NCBI GenBank assembly: GCA_964511185.1
Contig: CAZEDU010000062.1
Coordinates: forward strand, 1 to 29,307
DNA length: 29,307 nucleotides
From: CAZEDU01 sp964511185
GTDB lineage: Bacteria > Myxococcota > Myxococcia > Myxococcales > Myxococcaceae
Direction of reading: 5' to 3'
Below the pieces are notes generated by a model that was given only the letters and a program-made list of their open reading frames with translations, ran no database searches and was not told the DNA's origin. Shown here in pieces: positions 16,185 through 24,643 of the stretch (positions are counted from its first letter, which is position 1; every line of letters starts with the position of its first letter). A program made the translations under genes and the position numbers.

Positions 16185-19078
16185 AGCTCCGTCAGCCGCC
16201 GCGCGATCATCGCCCGCAGGGCGAGCGCGTCGAACGGCTTGTGCACCACCGGCAGGGAGATCGCCTCGAGGAACGTCTGCGCCTCGTGGGTGAACGCGCC
16301 GCCGGTCAGGAACACGAACCGCTTCGCCTGCTCCGGCGCCAGCGCCTGCGTGCGGCGGTAGAGCTCGGGTCCGTTCATCTCGGGCATCATCAGGTCGGAG
16401 AGCACCAGGTCGAACCCCTCGCCGCTCTCGAACAGCTTGAGCGCGGCCGCGCCCGACTGGACGCAGATCAGCTCGTGCGCGTCGCCGAGCGTTCGGCGCA
16501 GGGCGGTGCAGGTGAGCGGCTCGTCGTCGACCACCAGCAAGCGGCCCCGGCGCTCCGTGGCCACCTCGACCACCTCGGCCGGCGGCGGGGCGGCCGCGCT
16601 CTCGGCGGCGGCCGGCAGGTGCACGCGGAAGGTGGTCCCCTGGCCCGGCGCGCTGTCGACGGTGATCTCCCCGCCCATGCTCGCCACGATGCCGTGGCAG
16701 ATGGACAAGCCCAGCCCGGTTCCGACCCCGACCGGCTTGGTGGTGAAGAACGGATCGAAGATGCGCCGCTGCACGTCCGCCGGGATGCCCGAGCCGGTGT
16801 CGCTCACCTCCACGAGCACCCGCCCCGCCGCGTCCGTCCCGACGTGCACGCGGATCTCGTTCTCCTCGACGTGGCCCTCGCGAATCGCCTGCGCGGCGTT
16901 GACCAAAAGGTTCAAGAACACCTGCGACAGGCGGGAGTGCGTCGCCAGCACCTTCGGCACCGGGGTGAAGCTCTTCACCAGCCGGGCGCGGTGGCGAATC
17001 TCGTTCCCGGCCATGTTGAGCGCCGACTCGATGGCCGGCCGCACGTGGATGGGGCCGACCTCGGTCTCGTCGGCGCGCGAGAACGTCTTCAGGTCGAGCA
17101 CGATGCTGCGCACGCGCTCGGCCCCCTCCTGCGCTTCGGTCAGCGCCTCGCGCATCTCGCGCAGCGCCTCGTGCGCCTCGGCGACCACCTCGGGCGCCGC
17201 GCCGGGCTGGAGCGCCTGGGCGATGGCGCTCAAGTCGCGCTGCACCGACGTCATGTTCGAGATGACGTAGGCGAGCGGGTTGTTGATCTCGTGCGCGACG
17301 CCGGAGGCGAGCGTGCCGATCGACACCATGCGGTCGCTCAACACCAGCCGATTCTGCATCTTCTTCTGCTCGGTGATGTCGCGGGCGATGCTCGAGGTGC
17401 CGATCACCTGGCCCGTCACGTCGAGCAACGGGGAGATCATCATCGACACCACGACCGGCTCGCCGCTCTTCTTCAGGCGCACCGTCTCCCAGCTCTCCAC
17501 CGACTCGAAGCGCGCCGCCCGCGCGCGCTGCGCGGCCTCCTCGGCGCGGCGATCCACCGGGAAGAGCAGCGCCTCGTCCTTCCCTTTCACCTCCTCCGCG
17601 CGCCACCCGAACATGCGCTCGGCGCCCAGGTTCCAGCTGATGACGCGCCCCTGGAGGTCGGTGGCGATGATGGCGTCGTGCGAGTGCTCGACCAGCTCGG
17701 CGAGGCGAATCTGCTCTTCTTCGATGCGCCGCTGTTCGTCGATGTCGGTCAGCGTGCCGAACCAGCTGACGATGTTCCCGGCCTCGTCGCGCATCGGCAG
17801 CGCGCGCGCCATGTGCCACCGCCACGCGCCGTCGTGCCGCTTGAGCCGCAGCTCTTGCGAGTACGGCCGCCCCTCGGCGATCGCGCGCTGGCGCTCGTGG
17901 ACGACGCGCGTCACCTCGTCGGGGTGAATCAACCTGAGCCAGGTCCGCGGATTCGACAGCTCGGCGGCCGACTTCTGGAAGTAGTCGAGCGCGGTCTGGT
18001 TGAAGTAGGTGCCTCGGCCGCTCGGGTCGCTCGTCCACACGTGCTGCGGGAGCGCGTTGGTGAGCTGCCGGTAGTGCTCTTCGCTCTCCCGCAGCAGCCG
18101 GTCCGCCTCGCGCGCGCGCTCCGCCGTCCGGGCCGCCTCCAGCGCCGGCCCCACCGCGCTCGCCAGCGAGCCGAACAGCCGTTCGGCGGTGACGTTGAAC
18201 CAGTCCTTCCGGTCGTCGATGAGGACCAGCGCGCCCACCATCGCCCCCGGCGCGGGCTCGAGCCTGGCCCCGAGCAGGCTGCGCGCCTTCACCCCGTTGC
18301 GCTCGATGAGCTCGAGCAGCGGGTCGTCCGGCGAGAGGTCGTCGCGGCCAATCAGCACGTTGGCGTTGAAGGAGCGGTTCCAGTCGGCCGGGCACGACGG
18401 CTCGGTGTCGAAGCCGCCGCCGGCGTGGGCGAGCAGCGGACCGCGGCCCGCGGGCTGATAGATGAGCAGCGCGCGCTGCGCCCCGCAGATGATGCGGATG
18501 TTGTCGACGAGCGCGCGCGCCAGGGCCTGCAGCTCTTCGTGCGTCGACAGCGCGGCGCTGAAGTGGTTGAGCGCGAAGTGGACGAGCGCCTGGTTGATCA
18601 GGTTTTCCTCGACGAGCCGCTCCTCCATCCACAGCCGCTCGCTCTCGTCCCGGCTCACCATCACCGCGCCGAGCAGCGCGCCGCGCGCGTCGTACACCGG
18701 CGTCGCGGTCGCGCTGAAGACGCGGCGCTCGCCGTCGCCCAGCACCAACGCGTAGCGGCCGTTCCGCACGCGCTCGCCCTGGAGCGCCGCGAAGAGCGGC
18801 CAGTCGGGCATCGTCAGCGGCGCGCCTTCGGGGCTCTGGAGGTCGAGCGCGCGCGGCAACAGCTCGGCGCCCAGCAGCGCCTGGTGCGCGACCGCCCACT
18901 GCAGCTCGGCGGCGCGGTTGATCGCGCGAATCGTTCCCAGCGTGTCGACCACCACCACGCCTTCGCCGAGCTGCTCGAGCGCCCGACGGATCAACTCCTC
19001 GAAGGAGGGGATAGGTCCCACCAAGAATGCGCTCGAGTGGCTGGGGGTGTGCGTGTCCACGCCGACCCAGGGTTGCAA
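16175..19078 (-). CDS. Hybrid sensor histidine kinase with PAS and GAF domains and C-terminal receiver
   Basis: This is a cytoplasmic two-component kinase of about 967 residues with no membrane helix. Domain order is PAS (about 25-150), GAF-like (about 160-320), PAS (about 332-450), PAS (about 455-570), HisKA with phospho-accepting His596 in GVAHEINNPLAYV, ATPase domain with N box (Asn727), G1 DTGSGIP (760-766), F box FDPFFTTK and G2 GTGLGL (786-791), then a receiver (about 846-960) with Asp895 in LSDLMMPEMNG and Lys947. The His box is of the kind seen in soluble sensor kinases that respond through phosphorelay. The signal is unknown and no separate regulator is adjacent. The start is uncertain: TTG 19078, GTG 19060, TTG 19024 and GTG 19021 are all possible and none has a good ribosome-binding site. 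An 11-bp inverted repeat flanks the 5' region. Confidence 0.93.
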   Translation of the reverse strand: MQPWVGVDTHTPSHSSAFLVGPIPSFEELIRRALEQLGEGVVVVDTLGTIRAINRAAELQWAVAHQALLGAELLPRALDLQSPEGAPLTMPDWPLFAALQGERVRNGRYALVLGDGERRVFSATATPVYDARGALLGAVMVSRDESERLWMEERLVEENLINQALVHFALNHFSAALSTHEELQALARALVDNIRIICGAQRALLIYQPAGRGPLLAHAGGGFDTEPSCPADWNRSFNANVLIGRDDLSPDDPLLELIERNGVKARSLLGARLEPAPGAMVGALVLIDDRKDWFNVTAERLFGSLASAVGPALEAARTAERAREADRLLRESEEHYRQLTNALPQHVWTSDPSGRGTYFNQTALDYFQKSAAELSNPRTWLRLIHPDEVTRVVHERQRAIAEGRPYSQELRLKRHDGAWRWHMARALPMRDEAGNIVSWFGTLTDIDEQRRIEEEQIRLAELVEHSHDAIIATDLQGRVISWNLGAERMFGWRAEEVKGKDEALLFPVDRRAEEAAQRARAARFESVESWETVRLKKSGEPVVVSMMISPLLDVTGQVIGTSSIARDITEQKKMQNRLVLSDRMVSIGTLASGVAHEINNPLAYVISNMTSVQRDLSAIAQALQPGAAPEVVAEAHEALREMREALTEAQEGAERVRSIVLDLKTFSRADETEVGPIHVRPAIESALNMAGNEIRHRARLVKSFTPVPKVLATHSRLSQVFLNLLVNAAQAIREGHVEENEIRVHVGTDAAGRVLVEVSDTGSGIPADVQRRIFDPFFTTKPVGVGTGLGLSICHGIVASMGGEITVDSAPGQGTTFRVHLPAAAESAAAPPPAEVVEVATERRGRLLVVDDEPLTCTALRRTLGDAHELICVQSGAAALKLFESGEGFDLVLSDLMMPEMNGPELYRRTQALAPEQAKRFVFLTGGAFTHEAQTFLEAISLPVVHKPFDALALRAMIARRLTELAR

Positions 19079-19139
19079 ACCCGCGACCCGGGCACAGGTG
19101 AAGCGGTTTCAGCGCTTTGGCCCAGGCGACCCTGGGTCG
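19063..19139. repeat. 11-bp perfect inverted repeat around the kinase gene start
   Basis: CGACCCAGGGT (19063-19073) and ACCCTGGGTCG (19129-19139) are exact reverse complements 55 nt apart, in the 87-nt gap before the kinase gene and its first codons. A further palindrome GGGTT-GCA-AACCC lies at 19070-19082, over the TTG start. Possible roles are operator half-sites or the end of the upstream lipoprotein transcript. Confidence 0.65.
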
Positions 19140-19165
19140 ACGGTGACTCGCAGGTGTCGAGCGAC

Positions 19166-20590
19166 CTAGTGCAAGGTCGCCTGCAGCGTGAAGTCGCCGC
19201 CCGAGGCCCAGGTGTCGACCACCACCGTGACAGGCAGCGGCGTGCTGCTGCTGTTGGTGTAAGCAGCCGTCTCCGCGTCGCCATCGATGCCGTCGTCGGC
19301 GCCGGCCAGGCAGCTGGCCGCCGCGTCGCTGCAGGTGCCGACGATGGCGATCATCGGATCAAACGACACGTCGCGCGGCGTCACGGTGACGGTGAGCGTC
19401 TGCCCCGCGGGAATCTCGATGGCGTAGACCGCGTCGGGGCCCTCGAACGGCGCCAGGAACCCGAACGCCAGCTCGCACGCGGCCGACAGGTTCGCGCCGA
19501 AGTCGATCTCGTTGCCGAACAAGAGGCTCGACTGGCTGCCCAGGCTGGCGCCGGCGGTGAGCGTCGCGGGCGCCGCGCACAAGTCGCCTGGCGGCAGCGC
19601 GCTGACCGAGACCACCGAGAGGTCGAGCTCGAAGTGGGCGCGCGCGTCGCGCCGCGGGTCGAAGTAGTAGTCGTCGTCGAGGGCGACCAACGAGGCGTGG
19701 TCGAGGACGAGCCAGTAATCGCCCGCGGCGGCGGGGGTCTGGAAGGCCGCGTCGTAGTTCTCGTCCTGCGCGTCGAGGTCGTGGTTTTGGGCCACCACCT
19801 GACCGCTGTTCTTGTCGACCAGGTAGAGAATGGGGTCCAGGTCGGACGCCGGGCTCAGCGCGCCCGCGTGCGCGTGGGCGCGCACCGCCTCGCCGGCCCC
19901 GACGGTCACCTCGTTCGCCACCAGCCTTCCCCAAGTCACCACGCCGGCCTCTTTGTCGAGCGGCAGCGCCTTGCCCCACGCGGTGAGCGACGACTTCGAC
20001 ACCGTCAGCTCGTAGTCGACCGCGGAGAAGGCCGAAGGGTCTTCGATGGTGCCTTCGAAGTGCCGCAAGTCCATCACCGCGACGTAGTACGTGCCCGATT
20101 CGGGGATGTAGAGCTCGCGGTCGACCACCCACTGGGTGCGGTGGGGGAAGCCGAAGCGCTCGTAACCGGCCAGCGCGTCGTCGCTCACCAGCAAGAGCGG
20201 CCGGAAGTCGGCCCCCGCGGCGCCTTGCACGGTCAAGCGCAGCACGTCGCCCGCGCTCGCTTCCACCTGGAACGTGTCGACGTCCGAGTCGCTGCTGATC
20301 GCGCCCTGCACCTTCGAGCCCATGTCGATGGCCTGCGCCTCCTCCTGCGTGTCGTTCGGCGCGCCGCCGTCCCTCTCCTCCTCGAGCACCTCCGCGAGCC
20401 CCTCCGGCAGCGCGGGGCGCTCGTCGGGCGGGTCATTCGGGCCCGTCGGGTCGTTCGGTGGGTTCGCCGGGCTCCCGCTGGGAACCTCTTCGCCGGGCCC
20501 TTCGCCGTCAGGCTGGGCCGGTGTGGGGCTGCATCCGACTGGGAGCAGGCACAGCAAGGACACGGCGGAAACCAGCGCAAGGCGGAGCAT
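19166..20590 (-). CDS. Lipoprotein with pre-peptidase C-terminal-like repeats
   Basis: This 474-residue surface or periplasmic lipoprotein has a signal ending at Cys20 (VSLLCLLPVGC) and is followed by a Pro/Gly/Asp-rich linker (about 21-70). Three beta-rich modules resembling the bacterial pre-peptidase C-terminal (PPC) domain follow: one around DVDTFQVEASAGDVLRLTVQG (about 105-215), one around SDLDPILYLVDKNSG with AAAGDYWLVLDHAS (about 245-330), and one around DAVYAIEIPAGQTLTVTVT to the end. PPC modules are usually found next to secreted proteases, but no protease domain is present, so this may be a binding or adhesion protein. GAGG lies 8 nt before the ATG at 20590, which supports this start over longer readings. 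It is divergent from the Cys-rich gene on the other side and co-oriented with the kinase. Confidence 0.85.
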   Translation of the reverse strand: MLRLALVSAVSLLCLLPVGCSPTPAQPDGEGPGEEVPSGSPANPPNDPTGPNDPPDERPALPEGLAEVLEEERDGGAPNDTQEEAQAIDMGSKVQGAISSDSDVDTFQVEASAGDVLRLTVQGAAGADFRPLLLVSDDALAGYERFGFPHRTQWVVDRELYIPESGTYYVAVMDLRHFEGTIEDPSAFSAVDYELTVSKSSLTAWGKALPLDKEAGVVTWGRLVANEVTVGAGEAVRAHAHAGALSPASDLDPILYLVDKNSGQVVAQNHDLDAQDENYDAAFQTPAAAGDYWLVLDHASLVALDDDYYFDPRRDARAHFELDLSVVSVSALPPGDLCAAPATLTAGASLGSQSSLLFGNEIDFGANLSAACELAFGFLAPFEGPDAVYAIEIPAGQTLTVTVTPRDVSFDPMIAIVGTCSDAAASCLAGADDGIDGDAETAAYTNSSSTPLPVTVVVDTWASGGDFTLQATLH

Positions 20591-20783
20591 TCGCGGACCT
20601 CGGGTCGAAAATGTGGGGGGCGCTCCTAGCACACCATGGGTGAGGAAGGTGGCCGCAAACGGGCGCCGCGCGGTCCCGGACATTTCAGTGCTTGTCACTC
20701 GCGCCGGTTGAGGCATTCTCCCGCTCCGACTCGGCCTTGCGGTCGGGAGGGGGCCGGGCTTCAAACCAACAGGAGAGACTTTA

Positions 20784-21926
20784 ATGAAGACGAAGTTGAG
20801 CGCGGTCGCGCTCGCGGCGGTACTGATGGGCTGTGGCGGCGTGAAGAAGGATGAGCTCGCGCTCGAGTGGGTGAAGGCGTACTGCTCGTGGCTGGTGAAG
20901 TGCGGCGGCGCGGTCGCGCAGAACAGCTGCGAGGACTACATCAACAAGCGGCTCGGTCTCGGCCGCGCGCTGGAGGTCCGTTACGACAAGGCCATCGCAG
21001 CCGGGAAGATCAAGTTCGACGAAGGTCGCGCCCGCGGCTGCTTGAACGCGCTGAAGGACGCCACCTGCGACGGCGGCGACGACCAGGTCGAGCACAGCGA
21101 AGACTGCGAGCGCATGTACGAGGGCCAGGTGGAAGACGGCGCGGCCTGTAACCCCGGCGAGTGCAAGCCCGACTCGTACTGTTCGTTCGGCGCGTCGTTC
21201 GCGTGTGGCGCGGGCCTCTGCAAGCCGCGCGTGGCCGAGGGCCAGCCGGCGACCGACCCGTACGAGTGCAAGCGGGGCCTGACGCTGGTCAACAACAAGT
21301 GCGCCAAGCGCTCGAGCGAAGGCGGTCCCTGCTTCTCGAACACCATCGCCGGCCAGACCACGGGCGGCTGGGAGTGCGAGAGCACCCTGTTCTGCGACCA
21401 GGGCTCGAAGACCTGCAAGAAGCTGAAGAAGGAGGGCGAGGCCTGCAACCAGAACGAGCCCTGCGGCGGTTTGCTCTCGTGCGTGAACGCCGTCTGCACC
21501 AAGCCTGGCTCGGCGGGCGCGACCTGCGCGAGTGGCAGCTTCGTCAGCGCCGGCGGCTGCAAGCTCGAGCTGTTCTGCGACGCGGCGTCCAACGCCTCGG
21601 GCACCTGCAAGGAGCTGCTCGCGGAGAACGCCACCTGCCGCAACATGCTCGAGTGCAAGCCCGAGCTCGTCTGCACCGGCGCGCCCGGCTCGCTCGCCTG
21701 CAAGAAGCCGGCGGCCGACGGCGAGGCGTGCGAGACGGCGCCGGACTACGCGCAGTGTGACTACGCCGTGTCGTACTGCGACCGCCCGACCACCGGCGCG
21801 CGCACCTGCGTGAAGCGCAAGACCGAAGGTCAGGTCTGCACCTCGAGCGGCGATTGCGACTTCGGCTACAACTGCGAGTCGCCGGCCGCCGGCGGTGACA
21901 AGGTCTGCACCAGCAACGCGTGCTAA
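20784..21926 (+). CDS. Cys-rich lipoprotein, paralogue 1
   Basis: The product has 380 residues and a good lipoprotein signal (LAAVLMGC, Cys17). About 39 Cys residues, roughly one in ten, are spread as short repeats like C-x(4-7)-C-x-x-x-x-x-C, resembling dickkopf-type or EGF-like knots. Such proteins fold by disulfides outside the cytoplasm. After the lipid Cys there is a helical lead-in, KKDELALEWVKAYCSWLVKCG, shared with the next gene. Later matching landmarks are NPGECKPDSYCS, EGQPAT and CKLELFCD. AGGAGAG sits just upstream of the ATG. The function is not known; such Cys-rich lipoproteins are common on the surface of myxobacteria. A strong terminator follows it. Confidence 0.85.
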   Translation: MKTKLSAVALAAVLMGCGGVKKDELALEWVKAYCSWLVKCGGAVAQNSCEDYINKRLGLGRALEVRYDKAIAAGKIKFDEGRARGCLNALKDATCDGGDDQVEHSEDCERMYEGQVEDGAACNPGECKPDSYCSFGASFACGAGLCKPRVAEGQPATDPYECKRGLTLVNNKCAKRSSEGGPCFSNTIAGQTTGGWECESTLFCDQGSKTCKKLKKEGEACNQNEPCGGLLSCVNAVCTKPGSAGATCASGSFVSAGGCKLELFCDAASNASGTCKELLAENATCRNMLECKPELVCTGAPGSLACKKPAADGEACETAPDYAQCDYAVSYCDRPTTGARTCVKRKTEGQVCTSSGDCDFGYNCESPAAGGDKVCTSNAC

Positions 21927-21936
21927 CCGCTGAGGG

Positions 21937-21968
21937 TGGGGACGGTCCCTCCAAGGGGCTGTCCCCTT
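21937..21968. repeat. Double GGGGAC/GTCCCC dyad element (copy B)
   Basis: GGGGACGGTCCCT (21938-21950) and AGGGGCTGTCCCCTT (21954-21968) are two near-palindromes separated by CCA, directly after the stop of the Cys-rich gene. The layout copies the element at 4411-4440, which also directly follows a stop codon. Confidence 0.65.
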
Positions 21969-21977
21969 GAGTCGAGA

Positions 21978-22020
21978 GGCCACCGCGCTCGAGGTTTGAG
22001 CCCGGTGGCCTTCTCTTTCT
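21978..22020 (+). terminator. Intrinsic terminator after Cys-rich paralogue 1
   Basis: GGCCACCG (21978-21985) pairs with CGGTGGCC (22003-22010), and GCTC (21987-21990) with GAGC (21998-22001) inside it across a C-C mismatch. A T-rich tail TTCTCTTTCT follows. This is the clearest Rho-independent terminator in the window and separates the two paralogues into different transcripts. Confidence 0.85.
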
Positions 22021-22031
22021 CGAAGTTATTT

Positions 22032-22087
22032 GCCTTGCAGGTCGAGCGAGGCAAGGCTCCCCCCGGACAGAGCGGGAGCCGGCTCCC
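22032..22087 (+). promoter_or_regulatory. Two dyads upstream of Cys-rich paralogue 2
   Basis: GCCTTGC (22032-22038) pairs with GCAAGGC (22051-22057). The perfect 14-bp palindrome GGGAGCCGGCTCCC lies at 22074-22087, just before the ribosome-binding site at 22101. The second is a candidate dimeric repressor site or a leader hairpin for the gene that follows. Confidence 0.5.
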
Positions 22088-22116
22088 ACGTCTTTTCACA
22101 AGGGGATGACGTTCAC

Positions 22117-23208
22117 ATGAAGCGATATGCCTGGATGCTGGTCTGTGTGCTCGCGGTGGGCTGTGGCAGCACGAGCAAGGAAGAGCTGAGCGCCGAGTTC
22201 ATCAAGTCATATTGCGAGCTGCTCGTGCGCTGCGGCGCCGCCAACGCGCAGGAGAGCTGTGAGCAGCTCCTCAAGGGCCAGACCTTCGGCTCGCTCTTCT
22301 TCAGCAGCTACGAAGATTCGATCGCGTCGGGGAAGATCAAATACGACGAGGGCCGGGCGGCGCGGTGTCTCGGGCAGATCAAAGACCTGAAGTGTGACAG
22401 CGCGCTGACCGACATCCTCGTGCTCGGGCAAGACAGCGGCGACTGCGCGCTCGTCTACGAAGGGACGGTCAAGCCGAACGAGGTGTGCAGCCCCGGCGAG
22501 TGCCAGCCCGACTTCTACTGCTCGAGCGAGCTCAACCAGACCTGCGGCGGCGTCTGCGTGCCGCGCGTCGAGGAAGGCCAGCCGGCCACCGCCACCCTGC
22601 AGTGCAAGCGCGGGCTGCGCGCCATCGACAACGAGTGCCGCAAGCCGCTCCGCGAAGGACAGTCGTGCGGCGCCTCCGGCACCACCAACTGCGAGGCGGG
22701 GCTGTACTGCGACCCCGAGGTGCGCGTGTGCCGGAAGTTCCGCAAGGAGAACGAGGCCTGCACCGACAAGGACGTCTGCGGCGGCTTCTTGGACTGCGTG
22801 AACGGCACCTGCCAGCGCTACGGCGGCGCGGGCACGCCGTGCGGCCCGCAGGCCAACACCTATACCTGCAAGCTCGAGCTGTTCTGCGACACCACCAACG
22901 CGACGCAGACGGTGCCCGGCGCCTGCAAGGACCGCTTGGCGCAAGGCGTGGCGTGCCAGGGCGGCGACTGCCAGGGCGGGCTCATCTGCTCGGCCACCTG
23001 CAAGACGCCGGTCCCGGACGGCCAGAGCTGCGCGACCGACCCGTGCGCGCCGGTGAGCAGCTACTGCGATTCGAGCACCCGCCTGTGCACGCCGCGCAAG
23101 GGCTTCGGCACGGTCTGCGCCCAGGGCAGCGAGTGCCAGCTGGGCCTGTCTTGCCACACGCCCGACGGCGGCACGCAGGCGAGCTGCACCAACCGCACCT
23201 GCTTGTGA
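22117..23208 (+). CDS. Cys-rich lipoprotein, paralogue 2
   Basis: The product has 363 residues and a lipoprotein signal ending LAVGC (Cys16). It is clearly a paralogue of the gene just upstream: the same lead-in (KEELSAEFIKSYCELLVRCG), the same SPGECQPDFYCS, EGQPAT, CKRGL and CKLELFCD landmarks, and nearly the same number of Cys residues (40, of which one is in the signal). The two are a tandem duplication that has since diverged. The ligand and role are unknown. AGGGGA at 22101-22106 is the ribosome-binding site. An intrinsic terminator lies upstream, so it needs its own promoter, and palindromes occupy that leader. The DUF1232 gene begins 3 nt after its stop. Confidence 0.85.
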   Translation: MKRYAWMLVCVLAVGCGSTSKEELSAEFIKSYCELLVRCGAANAQESCEQLLKGQTFGSLFFSSYEDSIASGKIKYDEGRAARCLGQIKDLKCDSALTDILVLGQDSGDCALVYEGTVKPNEVCSPGECQPDFYCSSELNQTCGGVCVPRVEEGQPATATLQCKRGLRAIDNECRKPLREGQSCGASGTTNCEAGLYCDPEVRVCRKFRKENEACTDKDVCGGFLDCVNGTCQRYGGAGTPCGPQANTYTCKLELFCDTTNATQTVPGACKDRLAQGVACQGGDCQGGLICSATCKTPVPDGQSCATDPCAPVSSYCDSSTRLCTPRKGFGTVCAQGSECQLGLSCHTPDGGTQASCTNRTCL

Positions 23209-23211
23209 GCC

Positions 23212-23493
23212 ATGGCGGGAGCGCGTGACGACAAGCTCCGGGAAGGGCCCAACTTCCTCTTGAAGGCGTTGGGCTACTTCCGGGACCCGAAGGTGGCGCT
23301 CTGGCGCAAGCTGATGGGCATCGGCGCCGCCGCCTACGTGCTCTCTCCCATCGACTTGGTGCCCGACGGGCTTCCGCTCGTCGGGTGGTTGGACGACTTG
23401 GGCGTGCTGTCGGCGCTCGCGCTCTTCTGGGTGCGCGAGATTCGGCGGCACGCTCGAGCGAAGCAAGAAGGGCCCACCCCACCGGCGCGTTGA
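23212..23493 (+). CDS. DUF1232 (YkvA-like) small membrane protein
   Basis: The product has 93 residues. The stretch DPKVALWRKLMGIGAAAYVLSPIDLVPDGLPLVGWLDDLGVLSALALFWV carries the DUF1232 signature LSPIDLVPD...P..G..DD, spanning two short membrane-associated helices. Family function is unknown; members are common and usually form small membrane proteins. The ATG is 3 nt after the stop of the Cys-rich gene, so the two are translated together, although a functional link is not evident. Confidence 0.9.
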   Translation: MAGARDDKLREGPNFLLKALGYFRDPKVALWRKLMGIGAAAYVLSPIDLVPDGLPLVGWLDDLGVLSALALFWVREIRRHARAKQEGPTPPAR

Positions 23494-23563
23494 CACCCTT
23501 CGGGGCAGCCTCTTACGGTCGCGCCGGTTTTCACTCACGCGACTTCTTCGAGGCTCGACCGCG

Positions 23564-24643
23564 ATGCGACGATTCTGGATGACGGGTGGACTGCTCCTTG
23601 GGTTGACGGCGCTGGCCTGCAAAGGCGCGTCGACCGCCGCGAAGGCCGACGCGCCCGTGACAGCGCAGGCCCCCACCGCGCCGTCTGCGGCCGTGACGCT
23701 CCCGCCGCCGCCCGCGATTCCGCCCGCGCCCGCGCACCTGCCGCCGGTGGAGGACTCGAACGACAACCCGACCACGCCCGAGAAGGTCGCGCTCGGCCAC
23801 CTGCTCTTCTTCGAGCCGCGCCTGTCGAAGGATGGCTCGATGGCGTGCGCGAGCTGCCACCACATCAACAAGGCGTACACCACCGGCCAGCCGGTCGACG
23901 CGAAGGTGGGCGGCGCGCTCAACAAGCGCAACGCGCCGTCGATGCTGAACCTCGCGTTCCACCACAACTGGTATTGGGACGGCCGCACGCCGACGCTCGA
24001 GGCGGTGTCGGCCGCGGCGTGGAAGGGGCAGCTCGTCGCCGACCCGGCGGCGGTGGTGGCGACGCTGAACGGGGTGCCCGAGTACAAGGCGCACTTCCAG
24101 CGCGTGTTCGGTGAAGATGCTTCCGCCGACAACGTGCCCAAGGCGCTCGCCGCGTGGTTTCGCAGCCTGAAGAGCGGCAACGCGCCGTTCGACCGGTACG
24201 AGGCCGGCGACGCGTCGGCGGTCGGCCCGGAGGCGGTGCGCGGCTTCGAGGTGTTCAAGAACGCCGGCTGCACGCTGTGCCACGTGCCGCCGCTGTACAG
24301 CGACTACGACTTCCACAACGTCGGCATCGGCTTCGACAAGCCCGAGGGCCAGCGCGACAACGGCCGCATGGACGCGACCAAGGACCCGAAGGACGCGGGC
24401 AAGTTCAAGACGCCGTCCCTGCGCGACGTGGCGAAGACCGCGCCGTACTTCCACGACGGCAGCGTGAAGACGCTCGACGAAGCCATCGACCTGATGCTCG
24501 CGGGCGGGAAGAAGAACCCCAACCTCGACGAGAAGCTCAAGCCCAAGAAGCTCAAGGCCGCGGACCGCGCCGCTCTGAAGGCGTTCTTGGAGTCGCTCTC
24601 CGGGGAGTACACCTTTGCCGCGCCGCCTGCTCTGCCTCGCTAG
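23564..24643 (+). CDS. Di-haem cytochrome c peroxidase (CcpA/MauG family), probable lipoprotein
   Basis: This is a 359-residue extracytoplasmic enzyme of the family that reduces hydrogen peroxide to water with electrons from cytochromes. The signal ends at Cys19 (LTALAC), and a Pro/Ala-rich linker covers about 20-62. The first haem motif is CASCH (95-99) and the second CTLCH (236-240). The usual signature FKTPSLRDVAKTAPYFHDGS occupies 281-300. GALNKRNAPSMLNLAFH and FWDGR-like WYWDGR are also typical. The best-known members have a triggering haem and a peroxidatic haem; which applies here cannot be read from sequence. GAGG lies about 9 nt before the ATG. It overlaps the next gene by 29 nt, so they share a transcript and may serve one process. 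Confidence 0.95.
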   Translation: MRRFWMTGGLLLGLTALACKGASTAAKADAPVTAQAPTAPSAAVTLPPPPAIPPAPAHLPPVEDSNDNPTTPEKVALGHLLFFEPRLSKDGSMACASCHHINKAYTTGQPVDAKVGGALNKRNAPSMLNLAFHHNWYWDGRTPTLEAVSAAAWKGQLVADPAAVVATLNGVPEYKAHFQRVFGEDASADNVPKALAAWFRSLKSGNAPFDRYEAGDASAVGPEAVRGFEVFKNAGCTLCHVPPLYSDYDFHNVGIGFDKPEGQRDNGRMDATKDPKDAGKFKTPSLRDVAKTAPYFHDGSVKTLDEAIDLMLAGGKKNPNLDEKLKPKKLKAADRAALKAFLESLSGEYTFAAPPALPR

